Of a stretch of DNA of 64,000 bases, positions 1 to 11,717 are shown in pieces. Position numbers and translations under genes: made by a program. Positions within the stretch are counted from its first letter, which is position 1. The number at the start of each line of letters is the position of its first letter. Origin of the DNA: Gnetum montanum (Eukaryota > Streptophyta > Gnetopsida > Gnetales > Gnetaceae); the NCBI GenBank assembly GCA_015680685.1, contig MNCI01028376.1, positions 316,431 to 380,430 of the forward strand, read 5' to 3'. The notes under the pieces were generated by a model that did not search any database, had not been told where the DNA came from, and saw nothing but the letters and a program-made list of their open reading frames with translations.

Positions 1-385
1 ATGTCCACCATGGACCTTAGATTGGCATGAGTATCAATATTCATGCATCTTAGCAAAGTTACAAAATTTGGATATTGATGTCTTGTGCTACAAGAAGTCT
101 TACCATGAGAATTTCTATACCAATTTCAACTGGACTTGGGAAAGATGGGATACAAATGTATCCATAAGAAAAAAGATTCTTGTGGAAGTTCTTTCAAGTT
201 CTCCATATTAGCCTATTGCAAAAATCACAACATGGATGGTTACACGATATTTCATAAAGAAGCCAAGTTTAAATTGATACAAAGATTTAAATAGATTTTA
301 GAAAATATGATTTTTGAAATTCCAGAACTTAAACTGATGGGAAAGAAAGAATGATTAAGATTTCAGATAAGTCACATAGCCTTGG
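1..385 (+). pseudogene. CCR4-like deadenylase (EEP nuclease) pseudogene, 5' part
   Basis: Reading from base 2 gives CPPWTLDWHEYQYSCILAKL, then LQNLDIDVLC, which resembles the start of the exonuclease-endonuclease-phosphatase domain of plant CCR4 homologues (PPWALDW...LNFDADVLCLQEV). A frameshift near position 135 moves the homology to another frame: LGKMGYKCIHKKK, then DGYTIFHKEAKFKLI, matching the GY..IYKK...DGCAIF block. Stops follow (for example TAG near 291). CCR4 proteins shorten mRNA poly(A) tails in the cytoplasm. No intron is visible across the piece, which suggests a processed retrocopy. The reading stops at 385, where an LTR retrotransposon begins, and resumes at 9632. The family assignment is from remembered motifs. 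Confidence 0.6.
381..385. repeat. Target-site duplication, left (CTTGG)
   Basis: The five bases left of the TGATGAG terminus at 386 are CTTGG. The five right of the CTCATCA terminus at 9626 (9627-9631) are CTTGA. Four of five match, which fits an old 5-bp gypsy-type target duplication. Confidence 0.65.
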
Positions 386-1163
386 TGATGAGTGGAGAGG
401 TACCCCTACACTCAACCATATGAATACGAGCATCTCACGCGCGATCTAGTCGAACTCCAAGGACTAAGTGCTTGCGTGCCCTAATGAAACACCTAAGGTT
501 AATCAATCGTTGTCTTCCCAAACTTACTTGTATTGTCATGATTGTATGGTTAAGTAAGCTTGAGGTATATGATTTTTATATCTTTTATCTTTTTAATGTC
601 TTATGCTAATAGGGAAGGGTGAAGAGTACTAATTGACTAACTTTCATTAACTATTCACTAACTAAGTTCTAATCATCCTAGCACTAGTATCTGTTCCCAC
701 TTGTCGCACACACCCTAAACTAGTGCAATGCTGCTAGGATTACTAAACACTACTCGTTACTAGGTTACCAAGCATTGCACACGTGCTCGAAGTAGTTGTA
801 CTGAGTGCACTTAGCTAGGAGAGTCAACGGTTGAGAGAGATTAAGTATCTAGGGAAGCATTTAAACATTTAACGATAATTAAATACTATTTAGCTTAGTC
901 CACATGCTACAAAGTTTATCAGAAAGTTCGTCCTTATTTCCATACACAAATGTGTGCTCAAGTACAATTTACTCGAATAAAGATTTGTTCACTTTAAGAC
1001 TCCTACTGTGGGCACATGGAAATTATTCTAACGCTGGAATGGTAAAAATGCTATAGTTTGGCTAAGGGTCTAAGCCTAGATGCCTAAAACAGGGAAGGCC
1101 GCCTCTTATTTATAGATGTTTCAGTAGGCCATGATATCGTGTATGCAATATCACAGCTCATCA
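386..1163 (-). repeat. 3' LTR of E1
   Basis: 778 bp, starting TGATGAG and ending CTCATCA on the plus strand. It aligns along its length with 8815-9626. It lacks a block of about 34 bp present in the partner near the U3 tip (around 9580-9613). The plus-strand TTATTTATAGATG near 1107 gives a minus-strand TATA-like CTATAAATAA. Confidence 0.88.
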
Positions 1164-3030
1164 TACCCCCATGACTAAATGAAAACTTGTCCTCCAGTTC
1201 CTTACAAAATATTGGGAAGGTATGGGATTATTAAATTGAATGATACTAATGGTGAATGGGGTGACATGTGAACGGATCATCATTACAACACATGCCAATA
1301 TTAGTGTTCATGATAACAAGAGTGAACACTAAACACATTTGACATCCAGCCTTATTTGGCAGCTGAGAGAGAAGAGAAGAGAGAGAAAGAGAAAAGAAGA
1401 AGTATGTTGTTGCTAATGCCAAGATTGCGCCTTTCATTATCCATCCATAAGCACACCATCAATCTTATTCTTTGCATAACTACTTCATTACCAGTCCATT
1501 CCAAGTGTTCCCTCTAGATCCAATCCATTAGTGTACGATTGCCATCTACACATACAACACAATCGTATATTAGCAAGGGTAAATGAATCATAATGCAGTT
1601 GATACCTTGCCTCAGTGTAAGATCCATTTGTGGAGTTTTGCTATGGCTGATGTGCATTTTGGAGATATAACACTGGTGGCTACCCAAGGTGTAGGGGTTT
1701 AGAGAAAATCGAAAAAATTGGACCAAGAGCCCCATAACTGAGAGCAAACCTCTGGTAGCGATAGAATGGAAAAAGGATAAGGAATAAGAAAGATGGAGAA
1801 AAAGAGACAAATGTAATGCTGATGAAATGGATGTTAGAGATGGAAATGAACAAAATAAATATTGATTGCAAAAATGTTTAAGGAAAAGAAATTAACTGAT
1901 GTACCAAATAGGAATGCCAGTGGGTCCTCCCCAAAGCAGGCTCATGCCCTTAATTCCCTGACATTCCCACATACAAAGAGTCCATAGGCTCTGGAAATGT
2001 TATTTGGAAGCAAAAGTTAAAGTCTTAATCACAATATTTTACTAAAAAGAAAACAATGCATCAACCAGAATATAGACTATTGATACAACTGGAAATGAGG
2101 TGAACAATGGAGAAAGAACAATGGAAAGTAGAGAATGGACTGGAGTCTCAAGAACAAGGTGGTGTATAGCCCCTTGTGTGTTAATGGTTAATGTGACTTA
2201 GTAGATCTCATTCCAAATCCAGCCTCAAACAATCCACATCCAGTGACTTCGCATTAATACATTTGGCCAATCCATCCACTTGAAGTTACAAGAATGCTTC
2301 CACCAAAAATTCACCACCATTCCCACGAAAAGAAAAAGGAGAAGGTAGGAAGTGAGAAAGGGTATTAGTTAGAGGGAATATGTTTATTTAGTTCCATAAC
2401 AAGTGCTTGTAGTCTAGATGACTATTTCTTCTAAGGGGTGTGCTTTGAATTCTCACTTCTTTCTCTTTTTCCTTCTCTTCTTTTTTCTTTTCTTTTCTTT
2501 TTTGTGAGAACCACACCATGCAAAGACTTCTTATTTTTATTAGCTCAGCTTCCTAATAATGGAGAAATGTCACAATGGTAAGGAAAACCCAAGAAAAAAA
2601 CATCCAAACACCCAAGAGAATGGCCAACACAAATGCATCAAGTCCCCTTGAAGTCACACCCTTTTCAATCCTTGAGTCCTTTTTAAGTTTGAGAAATGCC
2701 TAGTCACCAATTCGTTGATAGTTCTATTATTTTTTGAAGAAAGGGACTGTACAGTTCCAAGCCAAGAGAGACCATAGGGATTCATGGATGCATGGATGAT
2801 GTGGACTCATTGCCTGTTATATCAAAAGAACCATACCTTAGTATCAACATTATAACTCAAAGGTAAAAACCAAACATTAGCAATCAATGGAATACAGTTC
2901 ATGTCATCATCAGGAGCACTTATTAAGTGATGAACCTTACAAAATCAAGAAATACACAAACAAATAAAAAAGTATGAATGATGTTGTAAAAAAAATAAGA
3001 AAAGTTAAAAAAATTTGTAAAAAAAANTTT
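1164..3030 (-). other. 3' internal spacer and PPT of E1
   Basis: Next to the 3' LTR the minus strand reads CATGGGGGTA, a polypurine tract for plus-strand priming. The next 180 bases match the corresponding part of other copies (20705-20890). ORF3 expected here is missing. From about 1650 the sequence matches the non-coding spacer of the other copies (37140-38340). It holds a purine run at about 1366-1400 and a pyrimidine run at 2457-2503. An N lies at 3027. No gene is visible. Confidence 0.6.
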
Positions 3031-3059
3031 ATCAGCGCTTTCAGGTTTGTATATGGTCA

Positions 3060-4110
3060 TGGCCCCTGAGGGAAAGGTTGTATGAATCATGTAAGGCCCT
3101 TCCCACAATGTTTGAAATTTTTTGCATTATGGCACATGTGTGGGGTTCTAGTAGAAGACCTTATCTCCTAGTTGGTACTTAACCTTTCGAATTTTTAAGT
3201 CATGACATTGCTTGTTATGTGCCTTGTGCAACTCATTTGGTGACAGGGCAACCAATCAGTTTTCGTCTAGCATGTTTAGAGTTTTTAATCTTTATTTTTG
3301 TGCTAGATCAAGGTCAAGGTGGAGGTCAGACACATTGATACTGTACAGAGCTTGGTTTGCATTGGAAGCTTTGGAAGTTTTCCATACACTAACTCATAGG
3401 GAGAATAGCCTATAGGGAGTTTCCAAGTGGAGTGGTATGCCCAGAGAGCATCATTCAACTTAGTGCTCTAATCTCACCTATATTTGCTAATTATCCTTGT
3501 TAATATTTTAGTAATCTCCCAATTGGTGATCTCGGCTTGGCCATTAGCTTGGGGGTGATAAGGTGTAGTCAATTTATGCTCAACCCCTAAGCGTTGCATC
3601 AATTTTCAAAAGGTTGCACCTATGAAGTGTGTTCCATTATTTGAAATAAGTGCATGGGGCACACCAAACCTATTTACGACTTGTTGTTGCACAAATCATG
3701 TAGCTGTGGATGATGTGTAGTTTGTAACAATAACTTCTTCAGCCCATTTTGTTAGATAGTCCACAACAACAATGATGTAAGCTTTTCCATTGGACATTGG
3801 TGTAATGGGCCCCATAAAGTCTATTTCCCAAATATCAAAGGGTTCTAAAGGTTGAATCCATTGTTGTGGACCCTCCATTCTAGTAGTCATTCCTCCATCA
3901 TGTTGACAGTGCTCGCAAGATTGGAAAAATTGATGGGTGTCCCAAAATAATGTTGGCTAGTAATATCCTGCAAGCAGGATCTTAATAGCTATTTGTCTCC
4001 CTGCATAGTGACCCCCACAAGGGCTCTCATTAGCATCTTGGAGAACTCTTAGTCGGTCCACATCGGGCACACACCATCGAATCAAGCCATCAGGATAGAC
4101 TTTGTAAAGT
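3060..4110 (-). pseudogene. pol: Integrase of E1
   Basis: A zinc-binding HHCC region is recognisable near 3900-4030 (GGHYAGRQ...CEHCQHDGG). The catalytic core follows: FDIWEIDFMGPITPMSNGKA (first Asp), ALISNNGTHF (second Asp changed to Asn), TTPYHPQANGQAEITNWEI (Glu). The C-terminal GYSPYELVYGK box follows. The loss of the second catalytic Asp and several stops show it is inactive. It matches integrase pieces at 18090-18960 and 38680-39400. Confidence 0.85.
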
Positions 4111-4149
4111 TGTTCGTTGATCTCCATGAAGTGCTTGGTTCTGTGAAGA

Positions 4150-4650
4150 AACTATTGTTTCTTCCTAAAGTCCAGCTCCTGTGGTGTTTTTTGGGAAAGG
4201 AGATAGGTGAGAATGCTACTATACCAATTTGTTTCCATGGGTTGGTTATTCACTACATCGGCAAAGAGGGCTTCATTAGGAAAATGATCGAATATGGCAT
4301 ATACATCCTCTTTATTGTCCCAGTGCAACCAAGATAAATGATCTGCAACTATGTTCTTGGTGCCCTTTTGATCAATCATCATTAGATCGAACTCCTGCAG
4401 GATTACCAGCCATCATATAATATGAGGGATAACTGTTGGCTTGTTCATGAGGAACCTTATTGCACTATGATCCATATAGATGAATACTTTGTAACCTAAC
4501 ACATAGTATCTAAACCTATCCAGTGCAAACACTACAACCATTAATTCTTTTTCTGTAGTTGTGTAGTTAGGTTGTGCATCGGCGATACTCCTACTTGCAC
4601 AATGGATGTAATAAGGATGTTTCTAGTCATCTAACTATGTAAGTATGGCT
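4150..4650 (-). pseudogene. pol: RNase H and connection of E1
   Basis: After the RT, the minus strand reads YTTTEKELMVVVFALDRFRY, GYKVFIYMDHSAIRFLMNKP, then EFDLMMIDQKGTKNIVADHLS. These are the gypsy RNase H motifs TTEKELLAVVFA..KFR and D.KG..N.VADHLSR. The enzyme degrades RNA in RNA/DNA hybrids. It is followed by the linker to integrase. Confidence 0.82.
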
Positions 4651-4659
4651 CCTAAGGCA

Positions 4660-5488
4660 TAATTGGACACGTTAGTCATTATATGGAATGGTCTAGATCA
4701 ATCAGGGGCTTGTAGAATGGGAGTTTCTACAAGCTTTTGTTTCAAAGTTTGGAATGCTTGTTCACATTCCCTAGTCCATTCGAATGGTGCATCCTTCTTC
4801 ATTAGTTCTACCAATGGTTGGAAATCTTGGAGAAGTTCTCAATGAATCTCCTATAGTAGCCAGTGTGTCCAAGGAATGATTGGATGTCTTTGACAGTTTT
4901 CGGTTGTCAGGTGATTCCTTGGATGACCCTAACTTTATCTGGTTCTACCTCTATTCCTGAATGTGAAATCGTATACCCAAGTACTATGCCTTCTTGGACC
5001 ATCAATTGGCTTTTCTACTAGTTGAGCATTAAGTTGGTTTCTATGCACCTCTTCAGCACTTGCTCTTATCGCTCCAAGGCCTGATCAAAGCTTGTTCCAT
5101 AAGTGGAGAAGTCATCCATAAAGACTTCCATCCCATTTCCAATCTTCTGTTGGAATATGCTTAGAACTAGACATTGAAACATGACAGGAGCATTGCACAA
5201 GCCAAATGGCATTTTTTTGTATGCAAACGTTCCCTAAGGACTGGTGAAGGTTGTCTTGGCTTGATCTTCTAGGGCTATCCATATTTGGTTGTCTCCACTA
5301 TAGCCATCCAGGAAACTATAATAGCGATGCCCTGCTATGGTGTCTAAGACTTGGTCAATGAATGGCAATGGGAAGTGATTCTTGAATGTTTCCATGTTCA
5401 GTAGCCTAAAATCTATACACATCCTCCATTTACCTCCCTTTTTGGGCATGATCACCAGAGGGCTAACCNATGCTTTCAATGTAAGCAC
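4660..5488 (-). pseudogene. pol: Reverse transcriptase of E1
   Basis: RT blocks appear in order from 5488 downward: VSPLVIMPKKGGKWRMCIDF, PLPFIDQVLDTIAGHRYYSF, LDGYSGDNQIWI, then PFGLCNAPVMFQ, the catalytic VFMDDF (near 5107-5125), LGYTISHSGIEVEPDKV and [12 protein letters not shown]. It copies element RNA into cDNA. In-frame stops occur (for example after TFTSP) and an N sits at 5469. The core aspartates of F(M)DD are kept. Confidence 0.85.
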
Positions 5489-5933
5489 TATTTATTCCCT
5501 TAGTTAGTTCCATGCACATTGGTGAGTTGCTCTCTTGATCAACCATCAGCCACTGGGTGTCTTCTTGTTGTGTGGCTGCTGCATACAGGCACTATTGTAT
5601 ATTAATGTCTTGTGTACACTGATTGCATGCAGGCCATGCTAAACTTCACATAATCCATGATCTCTGCATGCAATGGCACCCTGTGTCACTGTATGTGATG
5701 CATGGAACTTTCTTCTTCTCGATCTTTTCAAAAGTGTTCTTCTTGGATATTTCCAGGGAAAGATCATGGATTCCTAGGCATACATCTATAGTACTTAGCC
5801 ATGCTCTTTCCATTATTATTGGTAAGTCCCCCTTATCGTTGTTTACTTGTATCACTAGGAAATCAGTGGGATACGACCACCCACATACAGTGGTAATGAT
5901 GTCCTCCACCAATCCCAAGGGGATAGTGATGGA

Positions 5934-6524
5934 CTATTCGGCTAGCTCTAGTCGAATGTTACTCTTCCTTAATGGAGGTAGGTTCCAAGCTTTATACATC
6001 TCTTGTGATATTAGGTTGACTCCGGAACCTGAGTCCAAAAGAGCTTTACAAGGTTCATTCCTAGTGACTTGGAGATAGATTAGAGGACTTCCAGGATCAA
6101 AGAATTTCTTTGGAAGGTGGCCCACCTTAATCCAGTCAATAACGACATGTGTTAGCATGGCCGTGTATGTTAAGCTCGATTTTTGGGTTGAAGGAGGCCT
6201 TGAAGCCTTACTTGATAGGGAGGTGTTCAGATGTTCAACCGCTTGTGATGGTGAGGGCTTGGTTGGATTGTTAGCCCTGAAGAAAGATCTTTTTGCCATA
6301 AGGTTGTTAGAACCAACTGCGGGTTGATGATTCATAGCCCTCGTGACATTGGTTTGCTGCAGTTGAGTGGGGAGTACCCTTTGCATTGCTAGAACAGGTG
6401 GTAATTGAGCTATCGGTGTGAGAGTTGCAGATGAGTTTGGAGGATGGTATGTTTGTGGGTTGGCTCTCCTAGGAGAAGGATTCCTATAATACTCCCAAGC
6501 TTGGTACTGATGTTGTGGGGTCAT
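5934..6524 (-). pseudogene. Aspartic protease region of E1
   Basis: A 196-codon open stretch whose N-terminal two thirds is Pro/Gln/Asn-rich linker and whose C-terminal part carries the retropepsin active site, ALLDSGSGVNLISQEMYKAW (DSG triad, residues about 160-180). The enzyme would cut the Gag-Pol polyprotein inside the particle. It sits between the gag knuckle and the RT, the gypsy order. The frame closes before the flap and second domain are complete, so the protease is broken. Confidence 0.7.
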
Positions 6525-6559
6525 GTGACCGACAGAGTCACTTGGAGAGACTGTCTGCT

Positions 6560-8667
6560 ACACGTAATAGCCATATGGATCCGGTTGCTGGTAAGGGTAT
6601 TGTTGCCTTGGTGGTGGCATCCCCCATGACTATGGGTCTCGCCACTACTAGTGTTGCTCAATAGGTTAAAGGTTGATGGAACTTCCTTAGGTTACCTTGG
6701 GGATAAGGTAACCATCAGGGTTCTTGTCGTTTGTCAAGTCTTGGGTTGAGTGCATATATCCCACACTCTTGTAGGTGTGAGATTACTAGGCAACATCCCT
6801 TAAGATGGTCGTATTGGCATATCTCACATCCACCATCATTTTTCATATTCGAATCCACAACCTCTTTGGTGATGGCCATTTTACCCTTAATTTTGTTATG
6901 TGCATGGTCTAAGTCTCTCTTCTTCTTTTTATCATAGTCACTACTTTGCTCCTTAGACTCCTCTACAATTTTAAGGATGGTTTCAAATCTACTATCCAAG
7001 GAGTCCCACATTTGGTCTATATTTTTTGACACTTCTGTTGTTAATTTTTGGAGTAGCAAGGTTTTTCTATTCACCATCTCTTTGAGTGGTGACTCTTCCT
7101 CCTCCTCACAGAATCTCACTCCTCTTTTTCGGAGGGAAGGATCACATTTGTACTCTTTCGCACTTTCTCTCTTACGTAGCTCCCCTTCTTTCTTGACTAC
7201 TTGCTCCAATAATCTATGAACTTGATAGAACCTAAGCTCTGATAATCTCCCTTGGGCATATGTTCCAAGAGTTCTCTTAGTTTCATGCCTAATCCCATCT
7301 ACGAGATGGCGTAGTTGATCCTACTGTGCATAACCATGGCTTGGGCAACGATGTAGCAGTGCATAATATTGGTCCATGGCTGCATCTAAGGGTTCATGAC
7401 TTCCTTGTTTCCATCCTTGGATTTTCTTTTGCAGGTTGGACACCTAGGAGTACATTTGATACTTATCATTAAATAGTTCTAGCATCGTACTCCACCTTCG
7501 AATGGATTCCAGTTCTAAGGACCAGTACCAGCTTTCCACTTCTTTCATCAGTGTCCTTGGGAACAACTTTAATTTTTGTCACTCGTTCTCAATGTTCTAC
7601 AAGGCACATGCATCATGAAATGCTTGTAAGTGGTTCTGAGGATTAGCGTTGTATCCCCTCTCAAATCATGGGATATTATTCATGTCTAGTCTCTTGATCC
7701 TATTATTTTTTTGGTGCCTTGTGGGTATTCTTACGGCCTCTATGATGTCTAACATGCGTCGGGTTGCAAGTAGGGGTTCTTCATGGTCATTTCATTCGTA
7801 GATTCTATGATTTCTATGCAATTCCCTACTTTCCCTTCTTCTATGCTGTGATTCTCTAGAATTCCCTCGTCCTTGTTCTCGACTCTCTTGTCGAGGTTTC
7901 TCACTTTGTTTACCCTTATCCTCATGGTTAGGTTCCTTATAATTGCATCCTGATATAGAAGGAGAGGGTGAATGTGATGATGAAGGTGAAGAGGAAGGAG
8001 AACCATCACCATGATAATGTTTCCTACCTTCTCTTCAGTGGTCTCGACCCTGATCATGATTACAATCAGACTGTCCACCTTTATCATTTGTTTGTGTTCC
8101 CTCATTGAACACTCGGTGTTCGTGAGGATCAGAACTAGGGTTTTGAATCATAGAGAAAAGGTTCAGATACACCACCTCCTCACCATCGTTAGGAGGGGGA
8201 ACATCATTTGATGGGGAACCTTTTGGAACTGGTTCATCATCTCCAATTTCTCTTAAAACATGCTGGACATTATGGGATCCTTTTCCCTTCAATGATGTAT
8301 AGGATCTCTCTTGTCGCAAGTCCCTTTGACATTGTGCTTCTGTGGGATGGTAATCCCTTCTGTTATAATTGCATGCAACGTATTCCGTGTATAGCTATGA
8401 CATGCCTACTCACATGAGAGTACAAAGAAGCATGTTGGGGACTGCTCTGTCTAGAGGCAACACTATGTTACCCTCCACATCTCTCCAATGCAGTTGTTCA
8501 TCTTGATGGAGGATAAAAGCAAAGTTGGGTATATACTCATCGTGATGAATATATACCACATGGAACTATTGAGAAACTGGTAGATCTTGATTACATGTGT
8601 TGTGCCGCCAACTGTCTCTTGTGTTATTCCTAGGTGGTGAAGTGCTTTTATGCGAAGAAGAAGACAT
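6560..8667 (-). pseudogene. gag: gag of E1
   Basis: It starts at an ATG at 8667 (MSSSSHKSTSPPRNNTRDSW). A low-complexity Ser/Arg/His region follows around 7800-8050. The capsid (retrotrans_gag) block lies at about 7220-7700: NPQNHLQAFHDACAL, LFPRTLMKEVESWYWSLE, WSTMLELFNDKY. A charged coil follows (about 6970-7209), then a knuckle-like CEICQYDHLKGC near 6800. Gag forms the virus-like particle that packages element RNA. Several stops and frame changes break it, for example TAG after the first 33 codons. It is closely similar to the gag at 40079-41200. Confidence 0.75.
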
Positions 8668-8794
8668 TGTTGTCTTGTTCGGTGTGCTATTTACTATTGT
8701 CTTATCTTTTCTTTTGATCAATGCTAAGGGTTCGTTCTAGCATCCCAATGATGTGAATGATTTCCTATGTTCTACGTACCGCACAAACAACTAT

Positions 8795-8814
8795 GTCCCT
8801 GGCAACAGTGCCAA
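8795..8814 (-). other. Primer-binding site of E1 (tRNA-Asp type)
   Basis: On the minus strand, directly after the 5' LTR, the sequence is TTGGCACTGTTGCCAGGGAC. This resembles the Athila-type site complementary to the tRNA-Asp 3' end (TGGCGCCGTTGCCGGGG). The differences are mostly transitions at CpG or CHG positions. Confidence 0.75.
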
Positions 8815-9626
8815 TGATGAGTGATGAGGTATCCCTACACTCAACCATACGAATACAAGCATCTCACGCACGATCCAGTCGAACTCCAAGGACTAAGTGC
8901 TTACACGCCCTAATGGAACACTTAAGGTTAATCAATTGTTGTCCTTCCAAACTTACTTGTATTTTCACGATTGTATGGTTAAGTAAGCTTGAGGTATATG
9001 ATTTTTATATCTTTTATCTTTTTAATGTCTTATGCTAATAGGGAAGGGTGAAGAGAACTAATTGAGTAACTTTCATTAACTATTCAATAACTAAGTTCTA
9101 ATTGTCCTAGCACCAGTATCCATTCCCACTTGTCGCACACACCCTGAACCAATGCAACACTGCTAGGATTACCAAACGCTACTCATTACTGGGTTACCAA
9201 GTGTTGCACACATGCTCGAAGCAGTCGTACTGAGTGCACTTAACTAGGAGAGTCAAGGATTAAGAGAGATTAAGTATCTAGGAAAGTATTTAAACATTTA
9301 ACAATAATTAAATCCTATTTAGCTTAGTCCACACGCTATAAGGTTTATCAGAAAGTTTGTCCTTATTTCTGTACACAAATGTGTGCTTAGGTACAATTTG
9401 CTCCAATAAAGATCCATTCACTTTAAGACTCCTACTGTGGGCACATGGAAATTATTCTAACTCTGGAATGGTAAAACTGCTATAGTTTGGCTAAGGGTCT
9501 AAGTTTAGAGGCCTAAAATAGGGAAGGCCTCCTCTTATTTATAGATGTTTCAGTAGGTCGTGACATCGCGTATGCGATATCGTCGGGGCAAACACGATAT
9601 TGTGTATGCAATATCATGGCTCATCA
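8815..9626 (-). repeat. 5' LTR of E1
   Basis: 812 bp with the same termini as 386-1163. A minus-strand TATA-like CTATAAATAA lies at about 9537-9547. The U3 tip holds hairpins: GATATTG (9596-9602), a 6-nt loop, CAATATC (9609-9615), and ATCGC/GCGAT near 9565-9578. Confidence 0.88.
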
Positions 9627-9631
9627 CTTGA

Positions 9632-10301
9632 CATTGATGCTAGAAATCAAGTTATTAGGAAGATATGTATGCATGGTTAACACACAATTAATTTTCCAAG
9701 CAACATGTTTAGATATTAGACTATGTCAAGGAGCACACTTGATTGAGAAAATATAGGAAAGTTTGAAGAATAAGTTATTCCTAAGATATACCGATCTAGT
9801 GTCAATTGTCCTTTGTGGATACTTCAATGCAAAAGTTGGGAATAGTGTTTCTAAATTCATAAAACATGGATGTGTGAAGGAATCGTTGAAAGATGAACCT
9901 AATTTGAAGAGGATGTTCCCATCAATTCAAAATACAATTCCATTGTCCAGTGCATATTCTATTTACTTCAATCTTCAATAGATAAATTAGATCTTAAAAT
10001 TCAAGAATAGATGATTTTGATGGATAATACTCATGAAGAGCCACAGTTCAACAATTATTTTAACATGATTAATGAGGATAGATCAACAACATTCTTCATT
10101 AAGATCCTAGATTATATTTGGTATGATGTACAATACTTTCAAGTTACCAAGTTACTAGAGTTAATTTGTAAAGAAGTTGAGAAGAATCAAGATCAAGCCT
10201 TGCCATCCCAAACAAGACAATCTAATCATATACTACTTATGGTAGAATTACAACTATTTTCATTAATTTCTAAGGTTGATCAAGATCAAGAAGTATCTTA
10301 A
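9632..10301 (+). pseudogene. CCR4-like deadenylase pseudogene, 3' part
   Basis: This continues the fragment at 1-385 beyond the inserted retrotransposon. Blocks in order are MLEIKLLGRYVCMVNT, DIRLCQGAHLIEKI, IVLCGYFNAKVG, LKDEPNLKRMF, EPQFNNY, LDYIWYDVQYFQVTKLLELI and SNHILLMVELQLF. These match the C-terminal half of the CCR4 EEP domain (NTH, CGDFN, LDYIWY, SDH). Two catalytic aspartates are gone: GDFN reads GYFN and SDH reads SNH. There is also an in-frame TAG near 9750 and a frame break near 9980-10010. The frame closes at 10299-10301 (TAA). The lack of introns across the domain points to a retrocopy. It is non-functional. Confidence 0.65.
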
Positions 10302-10724
10302 ACTTATCTTTATATATGATTTTTATGATTTTCTTTATTTTTTAATTTATATTTTAAATAGATAAGTAAATTTTTAGTGATAATACAAGTTGAAAATAAG
10401 AATTTTCCCTACCTTCCCTTGTATACCTAGATATGAGTTACACTTGGTGTGATCCTAGTTAGGACTAGTGATTGGTGGTTAGTAGATCTTTAATTCACCT
10501 TTGTCATTATCTTAGAAAATGAAAGTATTGATAAAATAATATTTAAAACTTATATATATTCTTTTCACATATATCTTGTTTGCAAAATAATCAAGAAACA
10601 ACTTCAAGTCCAAAGGAGATATCAAATTGTTAGAGAATAGGAACATAAAAAAAGAGCATTGGCATTGGAAAAGGATAGTGAACATGGACTTGTTCGAGAA
10701 CACATGAAACCTAAGGGGATAGAT
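10302..10724. other. A+T-rich gap, possible 3' end of an LTR element
   Basis: No supported gene. The last bases before the LTR at 10725 (CCTAAGGGGATAGA) look like a polypurine tract. The right part may therefore be the 3' internal end of an LTR element, but no coding motif was recognised. Confidence 0.35.
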
Positions 10725-11242
10725 TGTAATGTCCCCATTCCCAAATGGAGCTGCTACATAATGAATATGGAGCCTCTTCATAATAAGTATTATCGTTATT
10801 GTAACAAGACCCAAAATAGGAGTTGTAATTAAGACCCAAAAGGGCATGTTGTAATAATGAATGTGTCTCTTGAGGTGACCTTTGGGGGTTTGACCTAAGG
10901 CATTTATACCCAAGCATTAAAGGTCATGCCAATATGGAGTTGTGGAGCTAGTAAAGGTGAGTAATAGGTATTGGGTAAAGTGGAATAGGAAGAGGACAAG
11001 CCATCCCCTCTCACTAGTTGTAAACCCAACCATGGTGGCAATGTTGGATTGCCTCTAAGGGATAGATGCCAAAGAAAGAAAACCAAGTAACACTCTCAAG
11101 GCATGATCCAAATATACTATTTCACATCAATAATGTTGAATGTTACATATATTTTACATTTGACATATTATCTTCTTATGCATAATTTCTAATATAACAT
11201 ATATGTGATGTTTTTCATGACATTCGGGAATAGGATGTTACA
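10725..11242 (+). repeat. LTR of family C (3' or solo LTR)
   Basis: 518 bp with inverted ends, TGTAATGTCCCCATTCC at the left and GGGAATAGGATGTTACA at the right. It aligns along its length with 62443-62955. A purine-rich tract precedes it and no PBS follows, so a 3' LTR or solo LTR is likely. No clear target duplication was found. Confidence 0.72.
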
Positions 11243-11717
11243 AGTCCCATCCTTATAGATTTTCTATACAAATGACTTTTATCTTGAAGATGCTCACAAT
11301 TGGAATCTAAACTATAAGTTATAATTTATAATGTTTACATGGCATAAATTAAATCTTAAATGATCTCATATGGTGATATGAAGGATGATGTATGTAAAGG
11401 TTCTCTTTATGATTATATGATTATTTTAATTATTATTGAACATGTATAGTCCACTTCATGATTTTGCTAGTTTCTAGTGCATGTCATGATTATATAATCA
11501 TTATGGTTCTTATATTTTGCATATTTTTACATCATTAAGATTTCTATAGGTTTTAGTATCTTTGCATTTTCATGAAACCTATTTTTTGAGGCTAAATGTT
11601 GACTTTAAAATTTTCATACTTGGCATGGAGTCATAAATTATAAGTTTTCTACCAAGTCCTGGACTCATGTTTTTCTTACTCCTCACATGGCTAACAATGG
11701 GATTATGTTTAAGATAT
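11243..11717. other. Intergenic A+T-rich sequence
   Basis: No gene, RNA or repeat family was recognised between the two LTRs. Confidence 0.4.

Larger units (their letters stand above)
386..9626 (-). mobile_element. Athila-like Ty3/gypsy LTR retrotransposon E1
   Basis: A complete but decayed element of 9,241 bp, read on the minus strand. It has 5' LTR 8815-9626, tRNA-Asp PBS 8795-8814, gag from about 8667, protease, reverse transcriptase, RNase H, integrase, a non-coding spacer, a PPT next to 1164, and 3' LTR 386-1163. Target duplications of 5 bp (one mismatch) flank it. The PBS and gag type suit the Athila lineage. The ORF3 found before the 3' LTR in related copies of this window is missing here. 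Many stops and frameshifts show it is dead. It is inserted in a CCR4-like pseudogene. Confidence 0.88.

Noticed and set aside
5623-6078. Plus-strand 151-codon frame opposite the protease region
   Set aside because: It is the complement of the E1 protease/linker region and shows no domain; codon use is that of a shadow frame.
9632-10301. Right-hand CCR4-like piece as a LINE endonuclease
   Set aside because: GYFNAKVG alone would fit a LINE endonuclease, but DIRLCQGAHL, LDYIWYDVQYFQVTKLLEL and SNHILLM fit the CCR4 type better, and the left piece reads PPWTLDWHEYQ.
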